Shown here: piece by piece, positions 1-14,978 of the stretch
How the letters are laid out: each line of letters begins with the position of its first letter
How positions within the stretch are numbered: the first letter of the stretch is position 1
Assembly: GCF_000165425.1 (NCBI RefSeq)
Contig: NW_001798958.1
Span: 217,370 to 281,369 of the forward strand
From: Paramecium tetraurelia
Taxonomy: Eukaryota; Ciliophora; Oligohymenophorea; Peniculida; Parameciidae
Direction: 5' to 3'
DNA length: 64,000 nucleotides
Position numbers and translations under genes: made by a program
The notes under the pieces: model-generated
What the model was told of the DNA's origin: nothing
Database searches by the model: none
Seen by the model: only the letters and a program-made list of their open reading frames with translations

Positions 1-2379
<2,379 letters not shown>

Positions 2380-2506
2380 TGATTAAATATTATTTATTAT
2401 AATTAATGATTTATTATTGATAGTATTACGTCATGGGAGAGCGTTAAATTATGTCATTAGGATTTAATTAATAAACAATTTATGAAATCGGAATAAATAA
2501 AATTCA

Positions 2507-3445
2507 ATGAAATCAGCAGTGATATTAGTTATAGGCTTGTTGAGTGTTTTCACTTATTTGAATTATGAGGAAAATAATAGTCCTGTTGAATTTTAGAGTT
2601 GGAAAACTAAATATGGAAAGTCTTATACGGGGGAGTAAGAAGTTTTCAGGTTCTTAAATTTTTAAATAAATCTAAATAAAGTAAATAGCCACAATTCTGA
2701 TGAAACTAAAACTTACAAAATGAGAATGAACCAATTCAGTGATTTATCAGAAGAAGAGTTTGCATTGCTTTATCTTACACATTATAATTCTGATGAAATT
2801 ATCGAGTAATAATAGATTACTGATGATAAAGAAAGTTCGATTAAAAAAAACGATAATATTAAAACTTCAGTTGATTGGAGATCAATAACCTAAGTGAAAG
2901 ATTAAGGAAAATGTGGTGGATGCTGGGCCTTTGGTGCAGTAGGAGCAGTGGAGGCTTGGTTTTAAGTAAAAAATAAAACCTAAGTTGTGTTGTCAGAATA
3001 GCAACTAATTGATTGTGACACTCAGTCTTTTGGATGCAATGGAGGATATCAAAATTTGGCACTGAAATATGTTGCCAACCATGGATTGAATGATGCCAAT
3101 GTATATCCTTACACTTAGAAATAATCATCCGCTTGTTAATACAATTCAGGACCTTATAAAACTAATGGAGCCTAGGGTGTAAGTTCTAGTAATTTCAAAT
3201 CCTTATTGACAGAATACCCCTTAGTTGTAGTTGTTGATGCCTCTAATTGGCAATTATATGGTGGAGGAGTCTTTAATGAATGCAGCAAATCTGTTAATCA
3301 TGCAGTATTAGCTGTTGGATTTGATGAGAATGATAATTGGTTTATCAAGAATTCATGGGGGACCTCTTGGGGGGAAAAAGGATTCATGACTCTCGCCCCT
3401 GGCAATACTTGTGGCATTACTTCTTATGCATATAGAGCTATCTGA
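2507..3445 (+). CDS. Papain-family (C1A) cysteine protease, cathepsin L-like
   Basis: Intronless 312-residue preproenzyme, the usual length for cathepsin L-like proteases. It starts with a hydrophobic signal peptide (MKSAVILVIGLLSVF), followed by an I29-type propeptide with FQSWKTKYGKSY and MNQFSDLSEEEF. The mature enzyme begins near SVDWRSI. Catalytic residues are visible: oxyanion Gln in VKDQGKCGG, nucleophile Cys139 in CGGCWAFG, His265 in NHAVLAVG and Asn282 in KNSWGTSWGEKG. The usual CGSCWAFS is CGGCWAFG here. It is likely a lysosomal or phagosomal digestive enzyme. It starts 127 bp after the kinase gene, and the next gene starts 34 bp after its stop. Confidence 0.93.
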
Positions 3446-3479
3446 TATTTATAATTAATAATCTTTTAATAGTAATTAT

Positions 3480-3971
3480 ATGTTTAATTAATTAAATTGG
3501 AGAGAAAAAAATGCTATTGAGACACTTCTAAGTTTGCATGAGGAATCTCAAAATGAAATAGATTATGATAAAGAAATGAAACGTCTATTCAAACCTCAAG
3601 AAAATGCATTGATTCATAATAATAGCTATATTGTGTAAAAACCAAGATCTCAGCTTCTGAAACTCATTTGTCCAAAATCGAATTCAAACTAGCATTTTGA
3701 GTTTAGAGGTAGGTCATTAGAGAAATAGTCAGAAAGAATAATTGTTCCTGATCAGTACAGACCAAAATATTTATTATAATAATTAAAAACTCAAAGGAAT
3801 CTACGCCATGTATCGGAATATCGTACAATCAATGTACCTACAATTTAAATTGTGCAATCTCTCTAAACCATAAATCTAATTGAAAGAACCGGTATAACTT
3901 AATAGAAGAAATTAAGAAAGAAGGATGTTCAAGTACCGAGATTTATCTTGAAATCAAGATAAAAACTATGA
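3480..3971 (+). CDS. Uncharacterised basic protein
   Basis: Intronless open frame of 163 residues starting MFNQLNWREKNAIETLLSLH and ending in a lysine/arginine-rich tail. There is no signal peptide, membrane segment or known motif. Codon use matches the neighbours (TAA/TAG as Gln throughout, single TGA stop). It sits between the protease and a convergent gene whose stop lies 31 bp away, which fits a real short gene in compact DNA. Function unknown. Confidence 0.65.
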
Positions 3972-4001
3972 TGACAATAGTTGATAACTTATTTATAGCT
4001 A

Positions 4002-7000
4002 TCAAAAGTTTTATTTCTTTTTTCTCTCATAAACGGGTGTTTTGATGTCCTCAAAATCTTAGGAATACAAATCCTTTGATTATGATTTTGATGGTTTTGA
4101 TTGTTTGCTTTTCGATCTTAAAATTCTTTTTCTTTCCAATTACTTATCATAAGCAGCAGTATTATTGTCTAAAATCAATTATAATTAATCTTACATTCTT
4201 CTGCATCTTTCATTCCCGATTAAACCCAAGGTATAGGGGGTTTTGATTCCCTAAGTGAAACTTCCTTCATCTTAATGGATTCTTAAAGACTCTTCAATTT
4301 GCTGTCAGTTGGTTCCAAATCTAAAAGAAGATAATTATGAGAGTAAGGGCAATCCTTTTGCCCCTTCTTGCATCTCCCTTCTTTAATGAATTCTGGACAC
4401 ATCTTCATAGACATGTCTTTGGTTTTGCTCTTAGCCTTTTAATCATCTTTATCTTCAATCTTATTAATTTTTTATTTCATCAATTGTATATCATTTAAAT
4501 TATCCTACAATTTTGCTTCTATTTTCTTGTAAAGTAGTTCAATCTACCTATTAATAAACTATCTGGTATCTGGTTCAGGATCAGCATCCAAATGGGTCTA
4601 TTTAGCATACATATTTAATTTCTATGCCTCTTGCTTATCATCTGGATTCATTTTTACAGTTGACTCATAAACTTATTTAATTGTGACATCAGTATCTGGA
4701 TCAATCTGCAATTATTTCTTAAGATTCATTTAACTAACTTCAAATTCCTTTTCTTATTCTTCGATCTCTTATTTAACAATTTCAATTGCTTTTATTATAA
4801 CTTCAAATGCTTCTGAAAATCTTTCTTTATTATACAAAGCATTAGCTCTGCTCAAACAACTTAACTTAATGTTATAATTCTTGGCTTCTTTTTCTTCCAT
4901 TTTTCTTCTTTCTTTAAATTTAGGTCTCTCCTTTATTTTCAAATATGCTTTTTTTGCCTTTCTTCTTAAAATCTCTAAACTTGCAATATTCTTCTTTTTC
5001 ATTGCACATTCTGAACATAAAGCCTTTTCAGAACAACCAATACAAAGTTTCATTGTATTTCCTGCAGGATTCCATGCTTTAATAGCTAAATTTCCACCCA
5101 GTCTTTCAGTTACAGCTTTTAGAGTTCCTCTCAAAGCAGTTTTCCTTGCTCTTAATTCCTATCTGAATCTCAGTTCATATGGATGATGAGCGAACATACA
5201 TTCTGCTCCAATGGGTGTTACACCTGATACATTTGAGTTTGGCCATCTTGTTTGAATTGAAGGACAATCCTATCCTAATGGACACATTTAATCTTTAACA
5301 GTTAATTTACGTAGATCGTAAGATTAAGATTTGCTAAGAGCTTAAAGTGAAGTATAGAAACGAGAATCTTATTTGAGCATCTTTTTAAGATTATTCTATG
5401 ATTAGTACAATGAGTCTTCATATGATTCCATTTGCTTAATAAAAAGATAAACTTCTAATAAGAATTTGTATTCAGGTTTATTCTAATATTCAGGTTCCAT
5501 TAATTACAAATTTTCATGTGGTACTTTCTTTAGTTCGTCTTCATCTAAACCCATATTTTATGCATTAAAAATGGGATGTGGTTTTGGCTATTTCATTTTG
5601 ACTTCAGGATCTCTAAATATCAATTTAAGATCTCTTATATTAAAACTAAGTGCCAATAATTAATAAGATTTTCTATAATCTCCTTTTCTATAGAGTACTT
5701 AAGATCTCTTAAATATACCAAATCTATATATTGAAGGTACTTTTTTGAAATTATCTCCAAACTATGATAAGAAATGCTTCAATGATCCACTTTTACCTAC
5801 ATTATTTTATGCCCAATTATGAGTTTATAAGATCACTCGCTTCAATTTTTCAGGCATTCTATAACACACTGCTGGCTAAAATGTGCATTCTTTAGCATCT
5901 GAGAAAGTCATCATAATGTTGCATCTCTCTGATTAATAATTATCAGAATCCCAAACTGATGTTTTTGGTCTATCTGCAAAGAGTTATGCCTCTTTTACTA
6001 ATCGACTCTAACCTATTACTCTTTAATTTAAGGTCTATCTCGTACATCCAGGTGGACATAAGGAATCTTTATGTACTACACACATACTCTTTCCATTGGT
6101 TGGTACCCAAAACCCAATTCTATTAGTTTCATCTTTTATGTAATCATATTTTCTTCTAACATAGGATTTCATCATTCCAAAGAAATATCTCTTCAATGAA
6201 CTAGGAAAGGATTTCTTTCGTAATTTCTTACTTTCTCCATATTTCAAATGAGGAAAGTTTTCTTTCGTTGCTTCTTTATGAGAAATCAACATTTATTTGT
6301 ACATAGTGGATAAATATTCATTAATTGTGGGAACTTTTTCTTCGAATCTCTTCTTCCTTAACTCTAAATACTTCTTGGCCATCTATTCGATATATTTATT
6401 AAGTTTGAATTCAGATTGTCTTTTCTTTTTTCTTTCCTATTCTTCTTTTCTTAAAGCAGTTTGTTTCTCAGAATAATATTATTCCATATGTTTTTCAAAT
6501 AAGTCTGCTATCTCTTCTATTTTCATTTTTGTAGGTACTTCCATTTCTTCTAAGGTTATCACACAACCTCCTTTTTGAGAGAGATGCCTCATTTTTTGTT
6601 TGTTTTCTTCATCACTATCAACAACATCATATTCCAAAGGATATTTTGCTACTTTTGTATCACGAAACTCTTGTAATAACATTTTCCTTAAGATCTTATC
6701 ATTTGGGTACATTTTCTTTAAATCCAATAAAGTTTTGCCAACTTTTAACCTATCTTTAGGTTTTGCTATCTCAGTTACTCTTTAAAAATTGATTTCAGTT
6801 TTCTTTTTTTTCATACTCTTTTCCATTTCAATTTTACGTAATCCTAAATTGACATCTTCTTAATCTTTTTTCATTTATAAATACTAAGTCATTAGAGTTT
6901 TTAAATTTTCTTCACTTTCATATGTTACAATCTCTTATTTAGAATTCTAAAGAGTTTATTTCCATATTTTAATAATATCATCTACATTATCAGTATAAAA

Positions 7001-7866
7001 TCCTTTAAATTTATAAAATTAATCATTTATCATTTCCATTGAATCTTAAAAATACAAATCAAAGTCCTCACCCTTACCTTGAGGTTTATTGTTTTATATT
7101 TCACTCCAATATTGTCTTAATCTATCTGGATATCTAAAATTCTTATGATCAGGGTTTTTAGCTTTGTAATGTTAAATAACAGCTTCAACAAATTATTCTC
7201 TTTATTTCTTTTCCTTTGTTTTCAAATCATCCTCCTATTAAATCAGAGGTTTAGGAAATAGTCTATTCAATACTTCTTTACTCATTTTCTTATTTTTCTT
7301 CTCTTAATTTTTCTTTTATTATAACAACTATGATTGTCTCTCCTCTATAAATTTACTGATGTTGGCATTTTATTCTTCAGCTTCCCCAAATTGTTTCAAA
7401 GTATATTGAACATCCTTTTCATTAGCCTAAGCATAAAAATGCAAATTTCTTTTATGTTCTAGTTGTTTCCTTATTATCTCCTAAAAACACAATAAATTGA
7501 TGAATTTACATTTTCAGGTTCTTTTCCTGGTTTCTTTGGAGGGGGCTTACCTGCTTAAGATCTTGCAGTCACCTTCCATAAATCAAACAATGCTTTGTCT
7601 GAATAAGTTGTTACCTTTCTGGTGTTACGATATTCATTCTAATAAGCTAGGAAATTAATCTACTTGAAGTGTAATAAATAAGTCCTTTCCCAAATTGGTT
7701 GGCTAGTAGACTTCTGGAATGACTGGTTGTCTTGATGATTCAAAATCATTTTGATATCCTTAAGTCTATTCAAAATAAGATTGTTGTTCAGGAAATCTAT
7801 AAAATATTTGTTAGACAATTACTCTTATAAGAGATCAACTCCAGCAAAATTATACTGCTTATGCAT
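4002..7866 (-). CDS. Large CCCH zinc-finger, coiled-coil protein of unknown function
   Basis: Spliced length is 1269 residues with two introns: 26 nt at 4169-4194 near the 3' end and 29 nt near 7.5 kb. The long middle is charged and helical. Cysteine clusters occur around MCVVHKDSLCPPGC, MCPLGQDCPS with later CMFAHH, CIGCSEKALCSEC, and near the C terminus a CCCH finger (MCPEFIKEGRCKK then DCPYSH, spacing C-x8-C-x6-C-x3-H). CCCH fingers usually bind RNA, but the rest matches no family I recall. The start is the first in-frame Met (MHKQYNFAGVDLL). The C-terminal 60 residues are Ser/Lys-rich. It could equally be a structural cortical protein with structural zinc sites. Confidence 0.75.
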
Positions 7867-8401
7867 AATTTAAATTCTGTTATTAATAATAATAGCAAGA
7901 ATATATTGTTTATATTAATATGTTTTAGAATACACTCATTGATTTAGAATTGCCGTCTAATCTATAGTATTGATTTACTATAATCAAATGTAATAACGAT
8001 ATTGATTTTCATTATTTTACATTACATTTTCAAACCAAAAATAAATGTTGTAATTAAAATTCAAATGAAAATATCAACCATTTAAGAGAAATAATAAGTA
8101 GATAGAATTGCATTTAAGTAATTAAAATATATGATTATATCTATGAAATTATTATCTTTGAAGCCAAATATAATAATTGATATTATAGATATATCAATAA
8201 AATAAATGTATTTCAGGTTTATTTGTAATATTATCTATTGGGAAATCAAAAAAAAAGTAACCTTAAACAATTATTTATAAGCATGTTTATGAGTTGTAAT
8301 ATTTGTTAGACTTTGGTTTGATTCAGATTATATCTATATAAATATATTTCACATATCCTATAAAATAAACTATTGATAGTGAAATATAATTAAGTTAAAT
8401 A
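7867..8401. other. Intergenic, AT-rich, divergent promoter region
   Basis: About 535 bp between the start codons of the CCCH-finger gene (-) and the clathrin light chain gene (+). No coding frame or repeat stands out. It must contain both promoters, but no defined element was recognised. Confidence 0.5.
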
Positions 8402-9008
8402 ATGGATGATTATTTTGAAGATGTAACAACTTAAGAAGTTCCTTCTGAGGCCCCATAGTTTGACTAAGGTCAAATTTAATAAGCTTAAGTATGAGATATG
8501 ACATATAATAGTATGATGTTTTTAGTGCTTTTTAAAGTGAAGTACCTATTCCATCTTAGCAATCAGTTGTTTATGTGGTATTTATTCTTTCAAAAATAGA
8601 GCCCAGAATAATAAATTAGAAAGGACAAATTAAAAGTAATTGAGGAGGAAAGACTTGGTTAGATAAGAGAGAAGGATTAACAGGAAAGGGTATTGAAATA
8701 ATAAAAAAAAGAAAAAGGTCGAGAATATTTGCAATAATTCAAAAGGTAAATTTGAAAATTACACGAAATAGTTAATAAGAGTCAGATATTTAATAAAGAA
8801 AAGTGTTGAATAAATAGAAATAAGAGATTTGGTTTGAAAACAAAAAGAATCATAGTTAGTATGTAAGATAGTGATTCTATTCAAGAAAAATTCATGGGAC
8901 TAAATTGCATCCAATATAGCTTTAAAGGATGGTGAGTACCCAGGGTAAAAAGATGTGACAAAAATGAGATAAGCAATTCTTAATAAGAGAAATGATTTGA
9001 CAAAGTGA
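8402..9008 (+). CDS. Clathrin light chain
   Basis: Five exons splice to 170 residues with introns of 23, 22, 26 and 23 nt (the last ends CAAG). The N terminus is acidic (MDDYFEDVTTQEVPSEAP). A central region rich in Lys, Glu and Gln is predicted to be coiled coil and would bind the heavy chain. The C terminus carries the family signature: a Trp in SWDQIASNIAL and KDVTKMRQAILNKRND, close to the KDVSRMR motif of animal light chains. It should coat endocytic and Golgi vesicles. The protein is slightly shorter than animal light chains. The identification rests mainly on the C-terminal match. Confidence 0.75.
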
Positions 9009-9583
9009 AGCCAAGATTTTATAATATCAATATATATTTATAATGCTTATTCTGTTACCAACTATTTCTTTATAGGAAATCTACAAGCTATTCTATAATG
9101 GGATTTCCATAATTTGTAATTTCTTTTTATTTATTATTTAATTGCTATTTATTTATGTACAATTATATATCTGTATTTCTTAATAATTAAGATTCAATTA
9201 ATCATTCTCTAGTGAATAAGTATTAAAATGAATAATCTAACTTAATAAATTTTTGAAAATTCACAGTTAAAGAAAGTAAATAACATAATTGTGGAATTAA
9301 AGAAGGGGTTCAATTGAAATGCGATGAAGATATCTAGTATTTGAAATATAGATTAATTTCAAAGCTGATTAAAGTTTTATATAATTTAATTAAGATTGTC
9401 TGTGTTGTTATTCGTTATATAATTTGAAAAGGATGGTTGTAAGAACCAATAAATCTTAAATTTATATCATATAAGTCAAGTAGAAATTGTAACATTATAT
9501 TGTATTAAAAAGGCGCCAACTTAAATTGGTAAAAGAGTGAGATTGGAACAAATATAATAATAATATTAAATCTTAATTTGTGA
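9009..9583 (+). other. Intergenic with a probable small gene relic (about 9229-9520)
   Basis: Most of this stretch is AT-rich spacer. From about 9229 a protein-like frame begins MNNLTQQIFENSQLKK and, after a possible intron, reads VQLKCDEDIQYLKYRLISK before a TGA. Further protein-like text continues after it. No gene model keeps it open, so it looks like a decayed gene fragment, or one whose splicing I cannot see. Confidence 0.3.
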
Positions 9584-10757
9584 ATGTTAGGAAGACGAAG
9601 CCAATAGCCAAAATCTACTACAGAGGATAATTAAAATTGTAATGGAAAGCAAGTAATATCATTGGATAAAGATATCAATACCAATGAAAATTAGAAATAA
9701 TAGAAAACGAAGAAGCAATAGAAGGAAATATCAACGAAAAAATAGAACTCAACCAATACAGAAGACTTATCTGGAGTAAGTATAAAGGAATCATAAAATG
9801 GGACATATAATTTGAGATAGTACACTCGAAGAAATTATTTGGATTTTGGGAGTGAAGCAGGAGGAGATGACAACAATGACATAGATTTTGGAGTGAAAAA
9901 GCAATTAAACAAGGAGAGAAAGAACAGTGATTTAGATATCAACGAAACCATTGAATATGACAAATTACCCAAAAATAAGTAAGGATTACTAAAACTGTTA
10001 TCAAAAGTAGAAGCTAGCATTGAATCTTAAAAATTGGAATGGTTTAAAGAGTATTCATTATTATTCTATAATAAAATAGATAAAATGAATTACCAACATT
10101 GATTAGTTCTGTACCTGAAAACTCCATCCCCATAAATGCTGATGTGTTATCGTTCAATTTTAAATCCTTAATAGCTTCACAACAAAAAATAGCTGGCAAA
10201 TTGTTTGATGGTATTATTTCCTTTTATGAAATCTAGCCATTATGATGGATCCTCCTTGGTAATTATCAACATCTTAACCATCCAGAGGAGTTGCCATTGC
10301 ATACTAATCTCTCAAAGATGATTAATTAATGGAATTGCCTATCCCTTTATTATAAAAAGAAGGCTTCCTCTTTATTTGGACAATCAATGCCAAATATCGT
10401 ATTGCTGCCAAAATGATAAAACAATGGGGCTATCAATTAGTTGATGAATTAATCTGGGTCAAAAAAACAGTTAATGGTAAAATAGCCAAAGGCCATGGGT
10501 TTTATTTGTAACATGCTAAAGAAAATTGCCTTATTGGTTATAAAGTAATTTATTTATATATTTTCTAGGGCAATAACAAATTAAATTATTACTTAAAGAG
10601 TGATGTTATCTGGAGTGAAAGAAGAGGGTAATCTCAAAAGCCTGAAGAAATCTATGAAATTATTAATTCAATGGTGCCAGGAGGTCATTGCTTAGAAATC
10701 TTTGGCAGACGAAACAACCTTAGAAATAATTGGGTAACTATTGGAAATGAATTATGA
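9584..10757 (+). CDS. MTA1: MT-A70 family adenine methyltransferase, MTA1/AMT1-like
   Basis: Four exons (introns 29, 26 and 24 nt) encode 364 residues. The first 130 residues are low-complexity, rich in Lys, Gln, Asn and Asp. The catalytic domain starts near residue 175 and has the active-site DPPW followed by PSRGVAIAYQSL, then GFLFIWTINAKY, WGYQLVDELIWVKK, KPEEIYEIINSM and the C-terminal LEIFGRRNNLRNNW and WVTIGNEL. The DPPW motif means it should be active, unlike the partner MTA9. It lacks the CCCH fingers of the mRNA methyltransferase METTL3. In Tetrahymena and Oxytricha, MTA1-type enzymes write N6-methyladenine in DNA with MTA9, p1 and p2. The DNA-writer role here is inferred from family resemblance. 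Confidence 0.85.
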
Positions 10758-11167
10758 TTTCATATATAATTTTGAGTAACATTCAACTAAATTCAATAAA
10801 TTCTTAAATTGATCTTAAATTCAATTTAATATTTCAATATTTTACCTATAAATTTCAAAATGATTATCTACACTATTATTCAACTAAATAACCAACTACT
10901 TTATAGAGTAACATGTGATACAACTGATTATTAAAGCTTAAATTTGATAGAATACTTCCCTAATAATAGAGAATATCTGTAAATCATAAAAGATTCAAAT
11001 AATTATTCCTTTAAACAATATAAAATTTAAAATTAACAGCATTCAGTTTTAAACAAAGAGAAGAGAAAATTTGGAAATTCTTAGTTTCCAAATAAATCAA
11101 TGATTTGTTTAATATTGTGAATATAATAATATATGAAGTGTGTATAAAATAATTCATATAATAAGGC
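10758..11167. other. Intergenic, convergent spacer
   Basis: 410 bp between the stop of the methyltransferase gene (+) and the stop of the next gene (-). It is strongly AT-rich with no open frame, repeat or structure that I can defend. Confidence 0.5.
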
Positions 11168-11737
11168 TCAACCTAAACTTTATTTCTTAGCTAAATGAAT
11201 TTTAGAGTAGGAATCATTTCTTTTATTAGGTTTTTTAAACTGTGGTGGGCTCAGTATGCTTTTTGAATTTTCTTTTAATTTTTCTTTGTTAATGTTCTGT
11301 TAAGGACTAGTGTAAGGTTTGAAAGGGCAATTCTAGATTTCTTAATTAATTTTATGTTGATTTTTAACTTGATTAGTTTGTTTAATCTAATTTAACCACC
11401 GTATTTATCGTTCATAGAATTCCTCTTTTTAAGTTGGAACTTGATGATGTGAAGAATGCTTAATTGCCATTTTCTACATTATCTTATCAACACTAGGAAC
11501 TTATTTATTAGCAAAATAATTTCGAGGACTAGAGCGAGCAGAAGACTTAAACGCATTTTGTGTTTAATTAATCACATTCAAATCTAATGGCATGAATATT
11601 TTAGATTTTTGTCTCTCTTTTTAAGCTTGCAAGAGATTCGAAAAGTTTTAGAAATGTTGATTTAATGGTAATGCGTTGGTCAATTTTGATTCGTTTTCTT
11701 CTTCTCCTATTATAGCATAATCATGTATGAACTGCAT
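11168..11737 (-). CDS. Uncharacterised charged protein
   Basis: Intronless 189-residue protein, start MQFIHDYAIIGEEENES, rich in Lys, Gln, Asn and Ser. It contains EEFYERQIRWLNQIKQ followed by a spacer and CPFKPYTSPQ. A run of the type FYERQ-x-RWL...CxFKP recurs, as I recall, in many uncharacterised ciliate proteins, some of them axonemal, but this is weak evidence. No signal peptide or membrane segment. Function unknown. Confidence 0.7.
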
Positions 11738-12051
11738 ACAATAAATTTTAACAACTATTATTTTTATATATAAAATTTTATGTATTGCATAAATTAAGAT
11801 AGTTTTTTTTTTCAATTATCAAAATCCTTAAAAAGAATAATTTTTATGACAAATTTTCTATCTATTGGAATCTAATGTGGTGTTCATCTTTTGTTTTCTG
11901 AATTTGAGATTTAGGGTTATATTTCCTCATAATTCAAATAGATTTATATAGTATATATATTCATTGATTCTAATTTATTTGATAAAAAATTAATTATTAT
12001 AAGTTTCATCTTGATCTCCAATAATATATATATAATATTAATTAATTAAAA
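11738..12051. other. Intergenic, AT-rich
   Basis: 314 bp between two genes on the minus strand: downstream of the glycylase stop and upstream of the small charged protein's start. Contains long A/T runs. No feature recognised. Confidence 0.4.
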
Positions 12052-14175
12052 TCATCCTTTAACCTTCTTTATTTTTTTTCCCTCCAAACATAAATTTAAT
12101 CCAACTGATGCAGGCTTTTCTAAAACAGATTTGGCTTTGTAGATTCTTTTGAATTTGCCGGTGTCGCATTTCTTATCATTTTCTCTGTCAATCACAACTT
12201 TAATTAAATCTTCTGATACATCTTTAACTAGTTTTTCAGTTACATGCTAAGAATAAGATAAGTTATATACAGTCGAATATGAAAAGTCTGGACTACTATT
12301 GATTTCAATTAACCAAACATGAAATTTATCATCAATCATGAAATCATACCCTAAAATTTCATGAGAATTCTTTCTTTATTCTACTTGATCTTGTACACTT
12401 TATAATGACCATATGATAGCTTATTCAAATTAAGGTCTAATGATTTCCATGAAGTTTACTTAATGAGTTTTCTAAAATTGTATTAGATATTACCATTAAA
12501 TAATCACTAAATTATTCTTAATTCCACATATTCCCTTCAATATCAGACTTATAGAAGTTTTCTCCCTTTTTCTAAATAGAATTATTTGTTAAATGGGACA
12601 TCTTGTTTTCTAAATCTTTAGGATCATATTCTTCAGCAGTAAAACGGAGATATGCTTCATCATAAATCCAAACAGTCAAAGGATTCCAATCAGTAATTAA
12701 AACCCATTATCTGATGTCCATTTTCTTACCAAGTACTATTAATGGTTTTTCTATATATTTTTGTATAATCCACTATGCTCCCTTGGATGCAACATGATCT
12801 TCGATTTCAACTAGATTTTTGTAACATTGGATTCCCCTTCCCCTAGATAAACCAGCAGGTTTAACAATCCAAATATTTTCAACTCCATTTAAATAGTACT
12901 ATGGAAATCTATTCTTAAATGATTATCTTGTATAAGATGTATAATTTACAAAATATCAATAATTTATTATGTAAATTCATCTACATCTTCAATAGAATCA
13001 TCCTATTCTTTTTCTAATTTACTCTTCTTCTTCTTTTTCAAAGGTTTAACTTCTCCAATTTTAGCCAGCCAAGCTTAATGTTTTTTCTAGGCTAATGCCT
13101 AAACATTTAAATCATCTTTAGAGAGTATGTCCCATTCCTTTTATGTGATTACTGCGGTCTATTTCTATTGATCAATGAGTTCATTAATATCTTGTAACAT
13201 CTTCCTGCATACAGACAATGCTATTATAGCTTATGGTTTGATTTTCTCAATCAAATTAGCATCCTTCTTCTTGAATAAATGCAAATACATTTTTAAGATT
13301 GCTTCAGCCTAAATAGATAATTGGAATACTTTTGACAATTTGAATTCTTCTCTAAAATTTTCGAAATCCTCCTCATCAGATAAATCAAATGCTCTCGGGT
13401 AGAATGTATTTTTATCTACATTATTAAACCAGATTAAATTATTTAGAGACTTGCATAATCCAACTTTAGTGGTTAAACATATAATCTTTGCAAAGTGATT
13501 GACAATCTAAAAGTCTTATAAATTATTATAGTCTATTTCTGAATTGTGCAATGTGAATTTGAAATCAAAGCATGGACTTCCACTATCTGGATTCTTTACC
13601 CAACCTCTTTGTATTAATGCTTTAGCTATATCTCCATAACCACCAACCATTATGAACACTTTCACTGCCTCATCGATACGTTACTTTTTTTTCCATTATT
13701 TCAAGTCTGTGATGAATGGATATTTCTTTAATTTGACTTTCTAAGCATCTTAATCATCTGATCCACTATCTTATTCCAATAAATCATCCTTAGTCACAAA
13801 CTATGCCACTTCAGACAATTAATTTAAAACTTTCTATTTTACACTTTATTTAATTATCTCTTATCTTTAAATCATATCTTCTTTCTTTTATTTTTCTTGT
13901 AATTACCGTGTCTTTATGGATTCCAAATATCTTGTATATATTTATTACATTTACTATCTTTATTTCTCTTATATTCTCATCTTTTATTCAAGCATTAAAT
14001 CTTCTTTTTTCAGACTTGATTGTCTGTTCTTGCTTGATTCTGGAGTGTTGATACTTGGCAATGAAACTTATTATTTAATTTCTTTCTGCTCTTCTTTCAC
14101 ATACCGAGATTTCAATTTAACTACCAAATCTTATTTTCTCTTTTATGATATTTCTTTCTCTTCTTATTCTCTCAT
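12052..14175 (-). CDS. TTLL3: Tubulin glycylase, TTLL3/TTLL8-type
   Basis: Three exons (introns 12927-12949, 23 nt ending CAAG, and 12472-12493, 22 nt) give 692 residues. The first 130 residues are a Lys/Gln/Glu-rich coiled-coil extension. The TTL domain in the C-terminal half carries [15 protein letters not shown] (ATP-grasp), the TTLL3-type signature [29 protein letters not shown], and the metal/ATP site [16 protein letters not shown]. The family ligates glycine to tubulin side chains in cilia. An in-frame TGA just upstream fixes the start. TTLL3-like and TTLL10-like enzymes are hard to separate by eye, but the [14 protein letters not shown] block favours TTLL3/8. Confidence 0.88.
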
Positions 14176-14200
14176 TTTTTTCTCTCTCAGCTACGCAATT

Positions 14201-14950
14201 ATGTCCTAACATCAACGTGAATGATTACCAAATTTCGAGTATGAAAGTCCTTTTTAGTATTTTAATCTTCCATTTAATAATTAAAGTTATATAAAATTAC
14301 AAAATGCTTTATCTGATTATTGTCAATAACTAAGATCTTAAAATAGAATTATATAATTTAAGATTATTTTGAATGATAGATGAATAGTATTGAATAATTT
14401 GTACTTTCAAATATAGATTAATTAAAAGGAACTTTATTAAGTCAAATATATTCTTTGAATTGAAATAGAGAAGCTGATTTATAAGAATACGATAGATTTA
14501 TTGGGTTTATTGATATCACAATTAGACAAGCTATTATTTAATGAATCTTAAAAAATGATACTGATTATATATATAAAATTAACTTTAAGGTAAAGAAAGT
14601 TAGTAAAATTCAATATAAAGTATTATTCTTTTAAAAGTTAATGCCTCTTTGTTTACTTAATATAATTCTAACAAAAACGTGGAACATGAAAATGTAGAGG
14701 ATGATTAAGTTATATTACATGAAGAAAGCTTATCGAAGCCTACTAATGTGGTTTTCTAATTGGATATATAGAAAATAAAAAAGTGGAAAATAAAATTGCA
14801 ATAAATTCAGATAAAATTTATTAATATATATCTAATAATAAAAGTGATAGTAACATATTCGATTGGAATTGTTTCCAACCCTATTGTTTATTTTAATTCT
14901 TTCATGAGATTGATTTGGCGGCTAAGGGAGTTGGAAAAATAGATAAATGA
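14201..14950 (+). CDS. Unresolved small gene, possibly broken
   Basis: Protein-like text runs through most of this stretch, but I cannot join it into one frame. Pieces include FNLPFNNQSYIKLQNALSDY, LIYKNTIDLLGLLISQL and a convincing C terminus FDWNCFQPYCLFQFFHEIDL followed by AAKGVGKIDK and TGA at 14948. The first ATG would lie 25 bp from the divergent glycylase start. In-frame TGAs remain under every splice model I tried. It is either a multi-intron gene or a decaying one. No family recognised. Confidence 0.35.
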
Positions 14951-14978
14951 AAATATATTATGTTCTTATTTATCATAA

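Noticed and set aside
13916-14209. Plus-strand frame of 97 codons, Tyr/Phe/Ser-rich
   Set aside because: It is antisense to the intact N-terminal exon of the TTLL3 gene and has shadow-like composition.
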